26,151 nucleotides of DNA from positions 1 through 26,151 of the forward strand of contig CAYUBT010000015.1 of NCBI GenBank assembly GCA_964443055.1. Reading direction: 5' to 3'. This document shows positions 15,003 to 23,397 of the stretch, in pieces. Each line of letters begins with the position of its first letter. The first letter of the stretch is position 1. The notes beneath the pieces are model-generated. The model worked only from the letters and a program-made list of their open reading frames with translations, was not told the origin of the DNA and searched no databases. The DNA is from JADYZU01 sp964443055. GTDB taxonomy: Bacteria; Pseudomonadota; Alphaproteobacteria; Rhodobacterales; Rhodobacteraceae. The translations under genes and the position numbers were made by a program.

Positions 15003-15845
15003 GTGGCGGAATCGGGCAAGCGCGGATTGTTGGCTCCTCTTGTGCTGGCCGTGGCGCTTGGCCTTTCGGCTTGCGGTGGTGGCGGCGACATCATTGGCTC
15101 GCTCGAGGGAATGAGCGCCGAACAGATCTACCAGACGGGCGAGGCGGAACTGGCGCGCAACCGCGCGGGCGATGCCGCCACCTATTTCGCCGAGATCGAG
15201 CGGCTCTATCCCTATTCCGAATGGGCGCGGCGCGGCCTTGTCATGGCCGCCTATTCCTACCACCGCGATCGCGACTACGACAATGCGCGCGCCGCGGCGC
15301 AGCGCTACCTTGATTTCTATCCCGCATCTGGCGATGCTGCCTGGGCGCAGTATCTGCTCGCGCTCAGCTATTACGACCAGATCGACGAGATCGGCCGCGA
15401 CCAGGGCCTGACCTTCCAGGCGCTCATGGCGTTGCGCACCCTGATCGAGACCTGGCCCGACAGCGAATATACCCAGGACGCGATCCTGAAATTCGACCTG
15501 GCCTTCGACCGTCTGGCCGCGAAGGAAATGGAGATCGGCCGCTACTACCTGAGCCGGGGCCATTACAACGCCGCCGTCAACCGGTTCCGCGTCGTCGTCG
15601 CCGATTTCCAGACCACGAGCCAGACGCCCGAGGCGCTCTATCGTCTTGTCGAGGCGTATCTCTCGCTGGGGCTGAATGCGGAGGCGCAGACGGCGGGGGC
15701 GATCCTCGGCCACAATTATCAGGCGACAGACTGGTATCGTGACGCCCATGTGCTCCTGACCGGGCGCGGCCTGCGCCCCGAGGCCGGGGGCGACAGCTGG
15801 CTTGCGCAGATCTACCGCCAGATGATCCGGGGCGAATGGCTGTGA
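15003..15845 (+). CDS. bamD: Outer membrane assembly lipoprotein BamD
   Basis: BamD is a TPR lipoprotein of the BAM complex that folds beta-barrel proteins into the outer membrane. From the GTG at 15003 the product is 280 residues with a lipoprotein signal ending in lipobox LSAC (Cys24), then TPR-like helices: YQTGEAELARNRAGDAATYF, AYSYHRDRDYDNARAAAQRYL, and YYLSRGHYNAAVNRFRVVV. AGGGGA lies 6 bases before the GTG. In-frame ATGs at 14823 (inside a repeat), 14925 and 14961 give implausible N-terminal extensions before the signal peptide. lpxC-bamD-recN is the familiar order; recN follows 27 bases later. Confidence 0.94.
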   Translation: MAESGKRGLLAPLVLAVALGLSACGGGGDIIGSLEGMSAEQIYQTGEAELARNRAGDAATYFAEIERLYPYSEWARRGLVMAAYSYHRDRDYDNARAAAQRYLDFYPASGDAAWAQYLLALSYYDQIDEIGRDQGLTFQALMALRTLIETWPDSEYTQDAILKFDLAFDRLAAKEMEIGRYYLSRGHYNAAVNRFRVVVADFQTTSQTPEALYRLVEAYLSLGLNAEAQTAGAILGHNYQATDWYRDAHVLLTGRGLRPEAGGDSWLAQIYRQMIRGEWL

Positions 15846-15872
15846 GGCGGGCACCCCGGCCCCGTGATCCCC

Positions 15873-17525
15873 ATGCTGCGCCAGCTCGACATTCGTGACC
15901 TGCTCCTGATCGAGCATCTGACGCTCGATTTCCACCCCGGGCTCAATGTGCTCACGGGCGAGACCGGGGCGGGCAAGTCGATCCTGCTCGATGCCCTCGG
16001 CTTCGTCCTCGGCTGGCGTGGCCGGGCCGATCTGGTGCGCGCGGGGGCGGAGCAGGGCGAGGTGACGGCGGTGTTCGACCTGCCCGCCGCCCATCCTGCG
16101 CGCGAGGTGCTTGATGACGCAGGGATCGCTGCGGGTGATGAGCTGATCCTGCGGCGCGTGAACACGACCGAGGGGCGCAAATCCGCCTGGGTGAACGACC
16201 GCCGCGCGTCGGGAGAGGTGCTGCGCGCGCTCTCTGCCACGCTGGTGGAGATGCACGGCCAGCAGGACGACCGGGGCTTGCTCGATCCGCGCGGGCACCG
16301 GGCGCTTCTGGACATATGGGCGCGCGACGAGGCGGGGCGCGGGGATGTTCGCAGGGCCTGGGATGCCAGGCGCAGGGCGCGCGCGGCGCTGGCGGTGGCC
16401 GAGGACGAGATCGGGCGGCTGCGCGAGGAAGAGGACTTCCTGCGCCATGCCGTTGCGGAATTCGACCTGCTCGCGCCCGAGGAGGACGAGGAACCGGCGC
16501 TCGACGCTGCCCGCCGCCGGATGCAGGCGGGCCGACGTATCCGCGACGAGGTGGCGCGGGCCCATGGCGCGCTTGGGGATGAGGGTGCAGGCGGGCTGAT
16601 GTTCGATGCGCTGCGCAGGCTCGAGGCGGCCTCGGGAGAGGCAGATGGCCTGCTCGATGCCCCGCTCGCCGCCCTGTCGCAGGCCGTCGACGCCCTTGGA
16701 GAGGCTGAGGACGGTACGGCGCGGGCGCTCGAATCGCTGGATTTCGATCCCCGTGAACTGGAGCGGATCGAGGAGCGGCTTTTCGCGCTGCGCGCACTCG
16801 CCCGCAAGCACGGCGTCCTGGCCGATTCCCTGCCGGAGACGGGCGAGGGTTTGCGCGCGCGTCTTGCCGCGCTTGATGCGGGCGAGGGCGATCTGCAGGC
16901 CCTGCAACAGGCGGCGGACGACGCGGTGCGCGAATATGATGCTGCCGCCGCGCGCCTGACCGGACTGCGGCGCAGGGCCGCGGCGGCACTCGAGGCGGCG
17001 ATGGAGGCGGAACTGCCGCCCCTGAAACTGGAACGCGCGCGGTTCGCGGTCGAGATCACGCCGGGAACCCCCGGTCCCGATGGCATGGACGAGGTGCGTT
17101 TCGTCGTGGCCACCAACCCCGGTGCGCCGCCGGGGCCTCTGGACCGGATCGCGTCGGGGGGGGAACTCAGCCGCTTTCTGCTTGCGCTCAAGGTCTGCCT
17201 GACGGCGGATAACACGGGCCGCACGCTGATTTTCGACGAGATCGACCGGGGAGTGGGCGGCGCGACCGCCGACGCCGTGGGCCGCCGCCTTGCCCGGCTG
17301 GCAGAGGATTCGCAGGTGCTGGTCGTCACCCACAGCCCGCAGGTGGCGGCGCAGGGTGCCCATCACTGGCATGTGAGCAAGAGCGATTCGGACGGGATGA
17401 CCACGACCCATGTAAGCCCGCTCGATGCACCGGGCCGCGAAGACGAGATCGCGCGGATGCTTTCGGGCGAGGTCATCACCGATGCGGCCCGCGCCGCCGC
17501 AAGGGCGTTGCTTGGGGCGGGGTGA
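15873..17525 (+). CDS. recN: DNA repair protein RecN
   Basis: RecN is an SMC-like ATPase that acts in double-strand-break repair. The 550-residue product has Walker A GETGAGKS (residues 29-36), a long central region rich in Ala, Arg and Glu that fits the coiled coil, the ABC signature SGGELSRFLLALK, Walker B TLIFDEIDRGVGG and the switch THSPQVAAQG. The ATG at 15873 matches relatives that begin MLR; a GTG at 15864 is an in-frame alternative, and neither has a clear Shine-Dalgarno. It follows bamD closely. In many relatives ligA comes next, but here a repeat and an unrelated exported protein do. Confidence 0.96.
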   Translation: MLRQLDIRDLLLIEHLTLDFHPGLNVLTGETGAGKSILLDALGFVLGWRGRADLVRAGAEQGEVTAVFDLPAAHPAREVLDDAGIAAGDELILRRVNTTEGRKSAWVNDRRASGEVLRALSATLVEMHGQQDDRGLLDPRGHRALLDIWARDEAGRGDVRRAWDARRRARAALAVAEDEIGRLREEEDFLRHAVAEFDLLAPEEDEEPALDAARRRMQAGRRIRDEVARAHGALGDEGAGGLMFDALRRLEAASGEADGLLDAPLAALSQAVDALGEAEDGTARALESLDFDPRELERIEERLFALRALARKHGVLADSLPETGEGLRARLAALDAGEGDLQALQQAADDAVREYDAAAARLTGLRRRAAAALEAAMEAELPPLKLERARFAVEITPGTPGPDGMDEVRFVVATNPGAPPGPLDRIASGGELSRFLLALKVCLTADNTGRTLIFDEIDRGVGGATADAVGRRLARLAEDSQVLVVTHSPQVAAQGAHHWHVSKSDSDGMTTTHVSPLDAPGREDEIARMLSGEVITDAARAAARALLGAG

Positions 17526-17563
17526 GGGCTGCAGGGCTGCGAAGCCGTATCACCTGACACCCC

Positions 17564-17645
17564 CGTCATTGCGAGGAGGCGAAGCCGACGTGGCGAGCCA
17601 GAGATGTGGGGAGTCTGGGTTGCTTCGCTGTCGCCCGCAATGACC
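17564..17645 (+). repeat. Palindromic interspersed repeat, copy 4 (forward)
   Basis: CGTCATTGCGAGGAGGCG at the left and TTGCTTCGCTGTCGCCCGCAATGACC at the right, with internal GCGAGCCAGA / TCTGGGTTGC. It lies in the 206-base gap after recN and may act as a 3' hairpin for it. Apart from the promoter-like pair at 17683-17711, I see nothing else in this gap. Confidence 0.88.
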
Positions 17646-17682
17646 GGGCGTGACAATCCCGCTTTCCAGATCCCACAATTTC

Positions 17683-17711
17683 TTGACGGCCATTTGCAGC
17701 TTCGTCATGGT
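17683..17711 (+). promoter_or_regulatory. Candidate promoter for the exported-protein gene
   Basis: TTGACG (17683-17688) matches the -35 consensus at five of six positions. CATGGT (17706-17711), 17 bases on, is a weak -10. The stretch is locally A+T-richer than its surroundings and lies about 20 bases before the start codon. Confidence 0.35.
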
Positions 17712-17731
17712 CTCCTGATACGGGGGGTTTC

Positions 17732-18850
17732 ATGCACATCTATCGGACCTTCGCATCGGCGCTCGTGGCGCTGGTGATTGCAGCGCCCTTGCAGGCCGAT
17801 CCGGCCGCCACCCTGCGCGAGGCGCTGGCCAGCGTGCCGATGCTTCCCGATGCGACCGAAGGGCCGGGTTTCGCTGATCTCACGGTCGCTGCCGATGTGC
17901 TGGCGGTGCGCGACCTCACCGGAGTCGCGGAATATTTCCTGGGCCCGCTGGGCCCGATCTCGCTGGCGTTACCGCTCGGCGGCGCGCCGCAGCCCACCAC
18001 CAATTCCGAACGGGCCTGGCCGCAGCTGGTGGGCTTCGCGCCGGACGACATTCGCACCGTGGTCAATTACGGTACGCCGCCGCGTGCCGCGGTCCGGCTG
18101 GCGCTCGAACCCGGAGTGACGTCGCGGGTCGAAGTGGCACTGGTCGCCAACGGTTACGATCGGGTCGAGAGCGACGACGGCCTGCTGTTCCGGCGCGGAG
18201 GCGCAGATTACGAGATCTCGCTGCTCGACCGCAATCCCGACGATCCGTTCGGCGGGATGCTCGGTCAGGCGTCGCGGGTACTGGTGCAGGGCGACATCCT
18301 GACCCGCTCTGCCGGCATGCCCGCAATCAAGGCCGGCGCGACCGGCCCGTTTTGGGGTGACCGGCCCGACCTTGCCGCGCTTCTCGACACGCTGTCGGCC
18401 CTGCCCGAGGGCACCAGGGTGATGCGGGCGCAGGTGCTGGCCGATCCGCTCGCCTTCGCGCCGCGCGAGTTCATGCCCGATGCGGGCGAGGGCCCCGCCG
18501 TGCCGGGTATTCCTTACTGGAGTCTGGGGATGCTGCTCGAACTGGTCGAGGGCGAGACCCACGACGCGGCAGCGCTTGCTGCCTTCGTCTATGCCACGCG
18601 CGACCAGGCCGAAGAGGCGCGGCAGGGGGTCGAGAGCGGCTGGACCGTCCCCGCCCCGTATTGGCTCGATACCCCGGCCGAACGGATCGGACCGGCCGTA
18701 CCAAGCATCGAGGGCGAGGGGCCCTTCGTCCTCCTTGTCCATGTCGCGGGCGAATGGACGACAGAGGGATTCATGACCAACCTGCCCTTCAGGCGGCTGT
18801 ACGAAGGCTACGCCAGACGCGCCCTCGCTGTCTTCGGCCCCCCGCCCTGA
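17732..18850 (+). CDS. Exported protein of unknown function
   Basis: I do not recognise this 372-residue product. It opens with a Sec-type signal peptide: hydrophobic core at about residues 7-20 and a likely cleavage after LQA (Ala22). There is no lipobox and no later membrane segment, so it is probably periplasmic. The mature part is acidic and rich in Ala, Gly, Pro and Leu, with no recognisable catalytic motif, no CxxC and no obvious repeats. A GGGGGG stretch precedes the ATG. It stands alone: repeat copies 4 and 5 flank it and a probable hairpin terminator follows. G+C content and codon use look like its neighbours, giving no sign of recent transfer. A family-restricted Rhodobacterales protein is my guess. 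Confidence 0.8.
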   Translation: MHIYRTFASALVALVIAAPLQADPAATLREALASVPMLPDATEGPGFADLTVAADVLAVRDLTGVAEYFLGPLGPISLALPLGGAPQPTTNSERAWPQLVGFAPDDIRTVVNYGTPPRAAVRLALEPGVTSRVEVALVANGYDRVESDDGLLFRRGGADYEISLLDRNPDDPFGGMLGQASRVLVQGDILTRSAGMPAIKAGATGPFWGDRPDLAALLDTLSALPEGTRVMRAQVLADPLAFAPREFMPDAGEGPAVPGIPYWSLGMLLELVEGETHDAAALAAFVYATRDQAEEARQGVESGWTVPAPYWLDTPAERIGPAVPSIEGEGPFVLLVHVAGEWTTEGFMTNLPFRRLYEGYARRALAVFGPPP

Positions 18851-18862
18851 TCTCGCGTCCTG

Positions 18863-18903
18863 AGCCATGGTTCTCGGCACCTGTTGCGGTGAGGGCCATG
18901 GCT
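18863..18903 (+). terminator. Hairpin downstream of the exported-protein gene
   Basis: The arms 18863-18875 and 18891-18903 pair over 13 positions, two of them G-U in RNA, around a 15-base loop. The core is AGCCATGG / CCATGGCT. Only a short TTCCCC follows, so terminator strength is uncertain. It begins 13 bases after the stop codon. Confidence 0.5.
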
Positions 18904-18966
18904 TTCCCCTGAAGTGACGGGACGACCTCGAACGGGGTTGCGGTCCGCGAGAGCCCCCGAAATCCC

Positions 18967-19048
18967 CGTCATTGCGAGGAGGCGCAGCCGACGCGGCAAG
19001 CCAGAGACGAGGGGAACACTGGATTACCTCACTACGCTGGCAATGACG
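18967..19048 (+). repeat. Palindromic interspersed repeat, copy 5 (forward)
   Basis: CGTCATTGCGAGGAGGCG at the left and GGCAATGACG at the right, exactly 82 bp, with internal GGCAAGCCAG. It lies between the convergent exported-protein and aminopeptidase genes. The right inner arm is diverged (ATTACCTCACTACGC in place of TTGCTTCGC). Confidence 0.88.
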
Positions 19049-19089
19049 AAAGGCGTGATGGATTATTCGCAGCCCTGCGTCCTGCCCCC

Positions 19090-20892
19090 TCACAACGGCG
19101 CGCAGGCCGCCTCGAGCCAGGCTTTCGCCTCGCCCTCGACCCTCGGGCCGATCCGGGCAAGCGTCCCGGCGTGATAGGCGTCGATCCAGGCGCGTTCGCC
19201 GGGGTCGAGCATGTCCGTCACGATCAACCGCCGCTCGAACGGTGCCCAGGTGAGCGTTTCGAACCCCAGCCAGCGGCGCTCGGGGTCGCCGCCTTCGGGG
19301 GCGGGTGTCTCGATCACCACGAGCAGATTCTCGATGCGGATGCCGAATGCACCTTCGCGGTAGTAGCCCGGCTCGTTCGAGACGATCATCCCCGGCAGAA
19401 GCTCCACATCCGAGATGCGCGAGATCCGCTGTGGCCCCTCATGCACCGACAGCCCCGCGCCGACGCCATGGCCGGTGCCGTGGTCGTAGTCCTGTCCTGC
19501 AAGCCAGAGGTGATACCGCGCAAGCGCGTCGAGATTCGCCCCCGTCACCTTGCGCGGGAAGCGCACGCGGCTCAGTGCGACCATGCCCTTGAGAACGCGC
19601 GTATAGGCCTCGGCCGCGCCCTCGGGCGGCTCGCCCACGGCCATCGTGCGGGTGATGTCGGTGGTCCCGTCGGGATATTGCCCGCCCGAATCGACCAGCA
19701 GCAATTCCCCCTTGCGCACCGGGCGGTTGGTCTCGGTCGTGACGCGATAGTGGTTGAGTGCGCCATTCGGCCCCGCGCCTGCGATCGTGTCGAAGGAAAT
19801 CTCGAGAAGCTTTCCGGTGTCGCGGCGGAAGCTTTCCAGGGTCTCGACCACGGAAATCTCGGTGAGGTCACCCTTCGGGGCCTCACGTGCGACCCAGGCG
19901 AGGAAATTCGCCATCGCCGCCCCGTCGCGCAGATGCGCCTTGCGCATGCCCGCGAGTTCGGCCGCGTTCTTCTGCGCCTTGGGCAGAAGGCAGGGATCGC
20001 CGCCCTCGATCCGTGCGGCGCCTGCATCGTCAAGCGCCGTCGCCACCGCCTGCGGGATCGAGCGCGGGTCGATCATGACCGGGCCCGCCAGGGTCGCGAG
20101 TGCGGGCGCGAATTCGGATTCGTCATGCAGGCGCACGCCATTGCCCAGGTGGGCACGCACCGGATCGGCCTTGCCCTCGCGCGCGAACAGATCGACCGCG
20201 CCATCGTCATGCAGGAAGGCGAGCGCATGCGGCACCGGATTGCAGCGCACGTCGCCGCCCCTGATGTTCAGGAGCCAGGCGATGGAATCGGGGCTGGTGA
20301 GCACCGCGACCTTCGCGCCGGCCCTGCCGATTTCCTCGCCCAGCCGCGCCCGCTTGTCGCGCGCCTCCTCGCCCGCCTGCTCGATGGGCCAGATGCGGAA
20401 CGGCGCGTCGGGAGGGGCGGGGCGGTTGTCCCAGAGTCCGGCGACGAGGTTCCGGCCGGGGACGAGTTCGATGCCCGAGCCCACAAGCGCCGCGGTCAGC
20501 GCCTCGATCTCGGACAATGTATGTAGCCAGGGGTCAAATCCGACGCGCCCGCCCTCGGGGAGCGCCTCGCGCAGCCAGTCCGAAAGCCTGCCTTCGGGGG
20601 TATCGACCGGGGTGAAGACATCGGCCACCTGCGCGCGGACCTGCAGCTTGTAGCGGCCATCGACGAAGACTGCGGCCTGTTTCTGCGTGACTGCACAGAA
20701 TCCGGCCGAGCCGGTGAACCCGGTCAGCCACTGCAGCATTGCATCGCGTTCGGCGACATATTCACCCTGATGGATATCGGCACGCGGCACGAGCCAGCCG
20801 TCCAGCCCGGCCGCCTCCAACGCCTCGCGCAAGGCCGCGAGCCGTGGCGGCCCCTGTTCCGGTCGTGCGCTCGCCTCGAATGTCTGGAACAT
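19090..20892 (-). CDS. Aminopeptidase P family protein (M24B, Xaa-Pro aminopeptidase)
   Basis: The 600-residue product has the three-domain layout of the long, eukaryote-like aminopeptidase P. Two creatinase-N-like domains (about 1-300) precede a pita-bread metallopeptidase domain. Metal and active-site motifs are present: LLVDSGGQYPDGTTDITRT, HGTGHGVGAGLSVHEGP, SNEPGYY and IRIENL. Such enzymes remove an N-terminal residue next to proline and use two Mn or similar ions; no signal peptide is visible, so it is cytosolic. The ATG at 20892 has GGGG about 7 bases upstream; the 21-codon extension from 20955 lacks support. It is divergent from purM with repeat copy 6 in between. Confidence 0.94.
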   Translation of the reverse strand: MFQTFEASARPEQGPPRLAALREALEAAGLDGWLVPRADIHQGEYVAERDAMLQWLTGFTGSAGFCAVTQKQAAVFVDGRYKLQVRAQVADVFTPVDTPEGRLSDWLREALPEGGRVGFDPWLHTLSEIEALTAALVGSGIELVPGRNLVAGLWDNRPAPPDAPFRIWPIEQAGEEARDKRARLGEEIGRAGAKVAVLTSPDSIAWLLNIRGGDVRCNPVPHALAFLHDDGAVDLFAREGKADPVRAHLGNGVRLHDESEFAPALATLAGPVMIDPRSIPQAVATALDDAGAARIEGGDPCLLPKAQKNAAELAGMRKAHLRDGAAMANFLAWVAREAPKGDLTEISVVETLESFRRDTGKLLEISFDTIAGAGPNGALNHYRVTTETNRPVRKGELLLVDSGGQYPDGTTDITRTMAVGEPPEGAAEAYTRVLKGMVALSRVRFPRKVTGANLDALARYHLWLAGQDYDHGTGHGVGAGLSVHEGPQRISRISDVELLPGMIVSNEPGYYREGAFGIRIENLLVVIETPAPEGGDPERRWLGFETLTWAPFERRLIVTDMLDPGERAWIDAYHAGTLARIGPRVEGEAKAWLEAACAPL

Positions 20893-20968
20893 GTGTCGCC
20901 CCTTCCACCGCGTCTGGATGCCGCTACTGCTGGCCGATGGCGCGGCGGATGACAAGGGCGCGGTTCTG

Positions 20969-21049
20969 CGTCATTGCGAGGGTGAGCGAAGCAATCCGGA
21001 TGTCCGACGTTCCGGCTTGCCGCGTCGCCTCCGGCTCGACGCAATGCCG
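20969..21049 (-). repeat. Palindromic interspersed repeat, copy 6 (reverse)
   Basis: Left end CGTCATTGCGAG, internal GCGAAGCAATCCGGATG and TCCGGCTTGCCGCGTCGCC, right end GACGCAATGCCG. It lies in the 223-base gap between the divergent aminopeptidase and purM genes; I could not pick a promoter there with confidence. Confidence 0.85.
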
Positions 21050-21115
21050 ATCATCCCCATGGCGCGGGTGCGGCTGATCCGCTATCGGGCGGGCAGGCGG
21101 GACTCGGAGGACGTG

Positions 21116-22159
21116 ATGAACGGGAATGACGGGCTGAGCTATGCCGATGCGGGTGTCGATATCGACGCGGGCAATGCGCTGGTCGCACGGATCGCGCCCG
21201 CGGCGAAGGCGACCGCGCGGCCGGGTGTCATGGGCGGGCTCGGCGGATTCGGTGCGCTCTTCGATCTGCGGGCGGCCGGGTTTTCCGATCCGATTCTCGT
21301 GGCGGCGACCGATGGCGTCGGCACCAAGCTGAAAGTCGCGATCGAGAGTGGCCGGTTCGGGACAATCGGCGTGGATCTTGTCGCCATGTGCGTGAACGAT
21401 CTCGTCTGCCAGGGGGCGGAACCGCTGTTCTTCCTCGACTATTTCGCAACCGGCCGGCTTGATGTCGAACAGGCGGCTCAGGTGGTCGAGGGGATCGCCC
21501 GGGGCTGCGCCGAATCGGGCGCGGCGCTGGTGGGCGGCGAGACGGCCGAGATGCCGGGCCTTTATGCCGCCGGTGATTTCGATCTGGCCGGTTTCGCCGT
21601 GGGCGCGATGGAACGCGGCGCGTCCCTGCCGCGCGACGTGGCGGCGGGTGACGTGATCCTCGGGCTGGCATCGTCTGGGGTGCATTCCAACGGCTATTCG
21701 CTCGTGCGCCGGATCGTGGAGCGCAGCGGTCTGTCCTGGGATGCGCCCGCGCCCTTTGCGGACATGTCGCTGGGCGAGGCTTTGCTCGCGCCCACACGGC
21801 TTTATGTGCGCAATGTGCTGGCCGCGACAGATGCGGGCGGGGTCCATGCGCTGGCCCATGTCACCGGCGGCGGGCTGGTCGAGAATGTGCCGCGCGTCCT
21901 GCCCGATGGCCTTGGTGCGCGAATTGATCTGACCTCCTGGAAGGTGCCGCCGGTGTTTCGCTGGTTGCAGCAGGAAGGCGGTGTGAGCGGGGCCGAGATG
22001 CTGCGCACCTTCAACATGGGGGTGGGCATGGTCGCGGTGGTCGAACCGGCCCGGGCCGGTGCCCTCGCCGCGCTCCTGCGCGAGTCCGGCAACGAGGTGT
22101 TCCGCCTGGGTGAGGTCATCCCCGGCGCGGGCGTGACCTTCACCGGCGCAGCGGGATGA
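21116..22159 (+). CDS. purM: Phosphoribosylformylglycinamidine cyclo-ligase PurM (AIR synthetase)
   Basis: PurM closes the imidazole ring in purine synthesis, converting FGAM to AIR with ATP in the cytosol. The 347-residue product has YADAGVDIDAGN near the N-terminus, ILVAATDGVGTKLKVA, GVDLVAMCVNDLVCQGAEPLFFLDY (long conserved core), VGGETAEMPG and ASSGVHSNGYSLVR. These are all hallmarks of AIR synthetase. GGAGG at 21106-21110, 5 bases before the ATG, fixes the start; the longer open frame from 20891 runs through the intergenic repeat and is rejected. The stop overlaps the purN start as ATGA, so the two pathway enzymes are coupled. Confidence 0.97.
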   Translation: MNGNDGLSYADAGVDIDAGNALVARIAPAAKATARPGVMGGLGGFGALFDLRAAGFSDPILVAATDGVGTKLKVAIESGRFGTIGVDLVAMCVNDLVCQGAEPLFFLDYFATGRLDVEQAAQVVEGIARGCAESGAALVGGETAEMPGLYAAGDFDLAGFAVGAMERGASLPRDVAAGDVILGLASSGVHSNGYSLVRRIVERSGLSWDAPAPFADMSLGEALLAPTRLYVRNVLAATDAGGVHALAHVTGGGLVENVPRVLPDGLGARIDLTSWKVPPVFRWLQQEGGVSGAEMLRTFNMGVGMVAVVEPARAGALAALLRESGNEVFRLGEVIPGAGVTFTGAAG

Positions 22160-22755
22160 TGCAGCGCCGGGTCGCGATCCTGATTTCGGGCGGGGGCTCG
22201 AACATGGAGGCGCTGGTCCGGGCGATGGGGCCGGACCATCCCGCCCGCCCGGTACTGGTCCTGTCGGACAGGGCCGGGGCAGGCGGCATCATTCGCGCCC
22301 GCGCGCTCGGAGTGCCGGTGGCGGTGGTAGAGCGCGCGGCTTGTGCCACGCGCGCGGATTTCGAGGCGGCGCTGCAGGCGGAACTCGAACGCGCCGGGGC
22401 CGATCTGCTCTGCCTTGCGGGCTTCATGCGCGTGCTTTCGCCCGGTTTCGTGGGGCAATGGCAGGGCAGGGCCCTGAATATCCATCCCTCGCTGCTGCCG
22501 CACCATCCGGGGCTCGACACCCATGCGCGTGCGCTGGCGGCGGGCGACGCCGAGGCCGGTTGCACGGTGCATGAGGTCACCGCCGAACTGGATGCGGGGC
22601 CGGTGCTCGGCCGCGCGCGGGTGAAGGTCTTGCCGGACGACACGGCCGGGAGCCTCGCCGCGAGGGTGCTGGAGATGGAACACCGCCTTTATCCGGCCGT
22701 CCTCGAACGCTTCGCCAAGGGCGACAGGCGGCTGGTGGAGCTGGCACCCGGGTAA
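22156..22755 (+). CDS. purN: Phosphoribosylglycinamide formyltransferase PurN
   Basis: PurN transfers a formyl group from 10-formyl-THF to GAR in the third step of purine synthesis. The 199-residue product has LISGGGSNMEAL (residues 9-20), LAGFMRVLSP (88-97), and the catalytic set Asn108 and His110 in LNIHPSLLP and Asp146 in ELDAGPVLG. The start overlaps the purM stop (ATGA); a second ATG follows immediately at 22159 and either may be used. The stop lies only 9 bases from the end of the convergent yceD gene, leaving almost no room for a terminator. Confidence 0.97.
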   Translation: MMQRRVAILISGGGSNMEALVRAMGPDHPARPVLVLSDRAGAGGIIRARALGVPVAVVERAACATRADFEAALQAELERAGADLLCLAGFMRVLSPGFVGQWQGRALNIHPSLLPHHPGLDTHARALAAGDAEAGCTVHEVTAELDAGPVLGRARVKVLPDDTAGSLAARVLEMEHRLYPAVLERFAKGDRRLVELAPG

Positions 22756-22764
22756 GAGTGCGGG

Positions 22765-23316
22765 TCAGTCCTCGCCCTTGTCCCCTGACCTGTCCAGGCG
22801 CTCGCGCAGCCCCGCGAGTCCGGCGAAGGGTTTTTCGGGCCGGATCGGCGCGGCACCGGGTGGCGCTGCCTGCCATTCGTCCTCGTCCACGCCGTCGGCG
22901 CGGGGCCAGGGCGGCAGGCTCAGCGCCAGCACTTCCTGCGCGAGGTCGCCCAGATCAAGCACGCGCGGCAGTTCTTCCTCATCCTCGTCGCCCATCTCGC
23001 TCTCGCCCGGGGGCGGCTCCTCGGCATGGGCGAGATAATGGCGGGTGATGTCCTCATCCACCTCGCTGTGCACCGGGGCGAAGGTGACGACGCATTCCTG
23101 CACGGCGCGGGCCGTGAGCCGCGCCTCAAGCCGCCAGTCCCGGCCGTCCTCAGGCAGGAGACGGCCCGCGATCCGCATCCGCTCGATCTCGGGCAGGTCG
23201 AGCGCACGGGCGATTCTCTCGCGCTCTGTCGCGGAAAACGCATGGTCGAACGTGGTCGGAGCGTGCCGCGACAGCCGGTCGGGACGCAGGCGGGAAGCGG
23301 CGGCGCTGTCGCTCAT
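22765..23316 (-). CDS. yceD: YceD/DUF177 family protein (23S rRNA accumulation protein)
   Basis: The 183-residue product resembles DUF177 proteins. It has the ERERIARALDLPEIERMRIAGRL region, the LEARLTARAVQECVVTFAPVHSEVDEDI core (about residues 60-90), and then an acidic stretch GESEMGDEDEEEL. The family is linked to 23S rRNA accumulation in bacteria and plastids; two Cys normally found in many members are reduced here to a single Cys in VQECVVTF. AAAGGAAG precedes ATG 23316; the longer frame to 23652 lies across bamE and is a shadow. yceD usually precedes rpmF, but here the next gene downstream is purN on the opposite strand. It is divergent from bamE. Confidence 0.88.
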   Translation of the reverse strand: MSDSAAASRLRPDRLSRHAPTTFDHAFSATERERIARALDLPEIERMRIAGRLLPEDGRDWRLEARLTARAVQECVVTFAPVHSEVDEDITRHYLAHAEEPPPGESEMGDEDEEELPRVLDLGDLAQEVLALSLPPWPRADGVDEDEWQAAPPGAAPIRPEKPFAGLAGLRERLDRSGDKGED

Positions 23317-23397
23317 GACGCTTCCTTTCTTGAACAGGGGCAGTTGCGTGATGTAAGGCGCATAGAGGGCAGGCGGGCAGGTGACAAGGGGGACGGC

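Noticed and set aside
14964..17411. 815-codon open frame antisense to bamD and recN
   Set aside because: It crosses two well-defined genes on the other strand and has no plausible ribosome-binding site or domain; a shadow frame.
19171..20526. 451-codon plus-strand frame inside the aminopeptidase gene
   Set aside because: Antisense shadow of a complete M24 peptidase with all metal-binding motifs.
20891..21115. N-terminal extension of purM through the intergenic repeat
   Set aside because: PurM families start near MNGNDG; GGAGG sits right before ATG 21116, and the extension reads through repeat copy 6.
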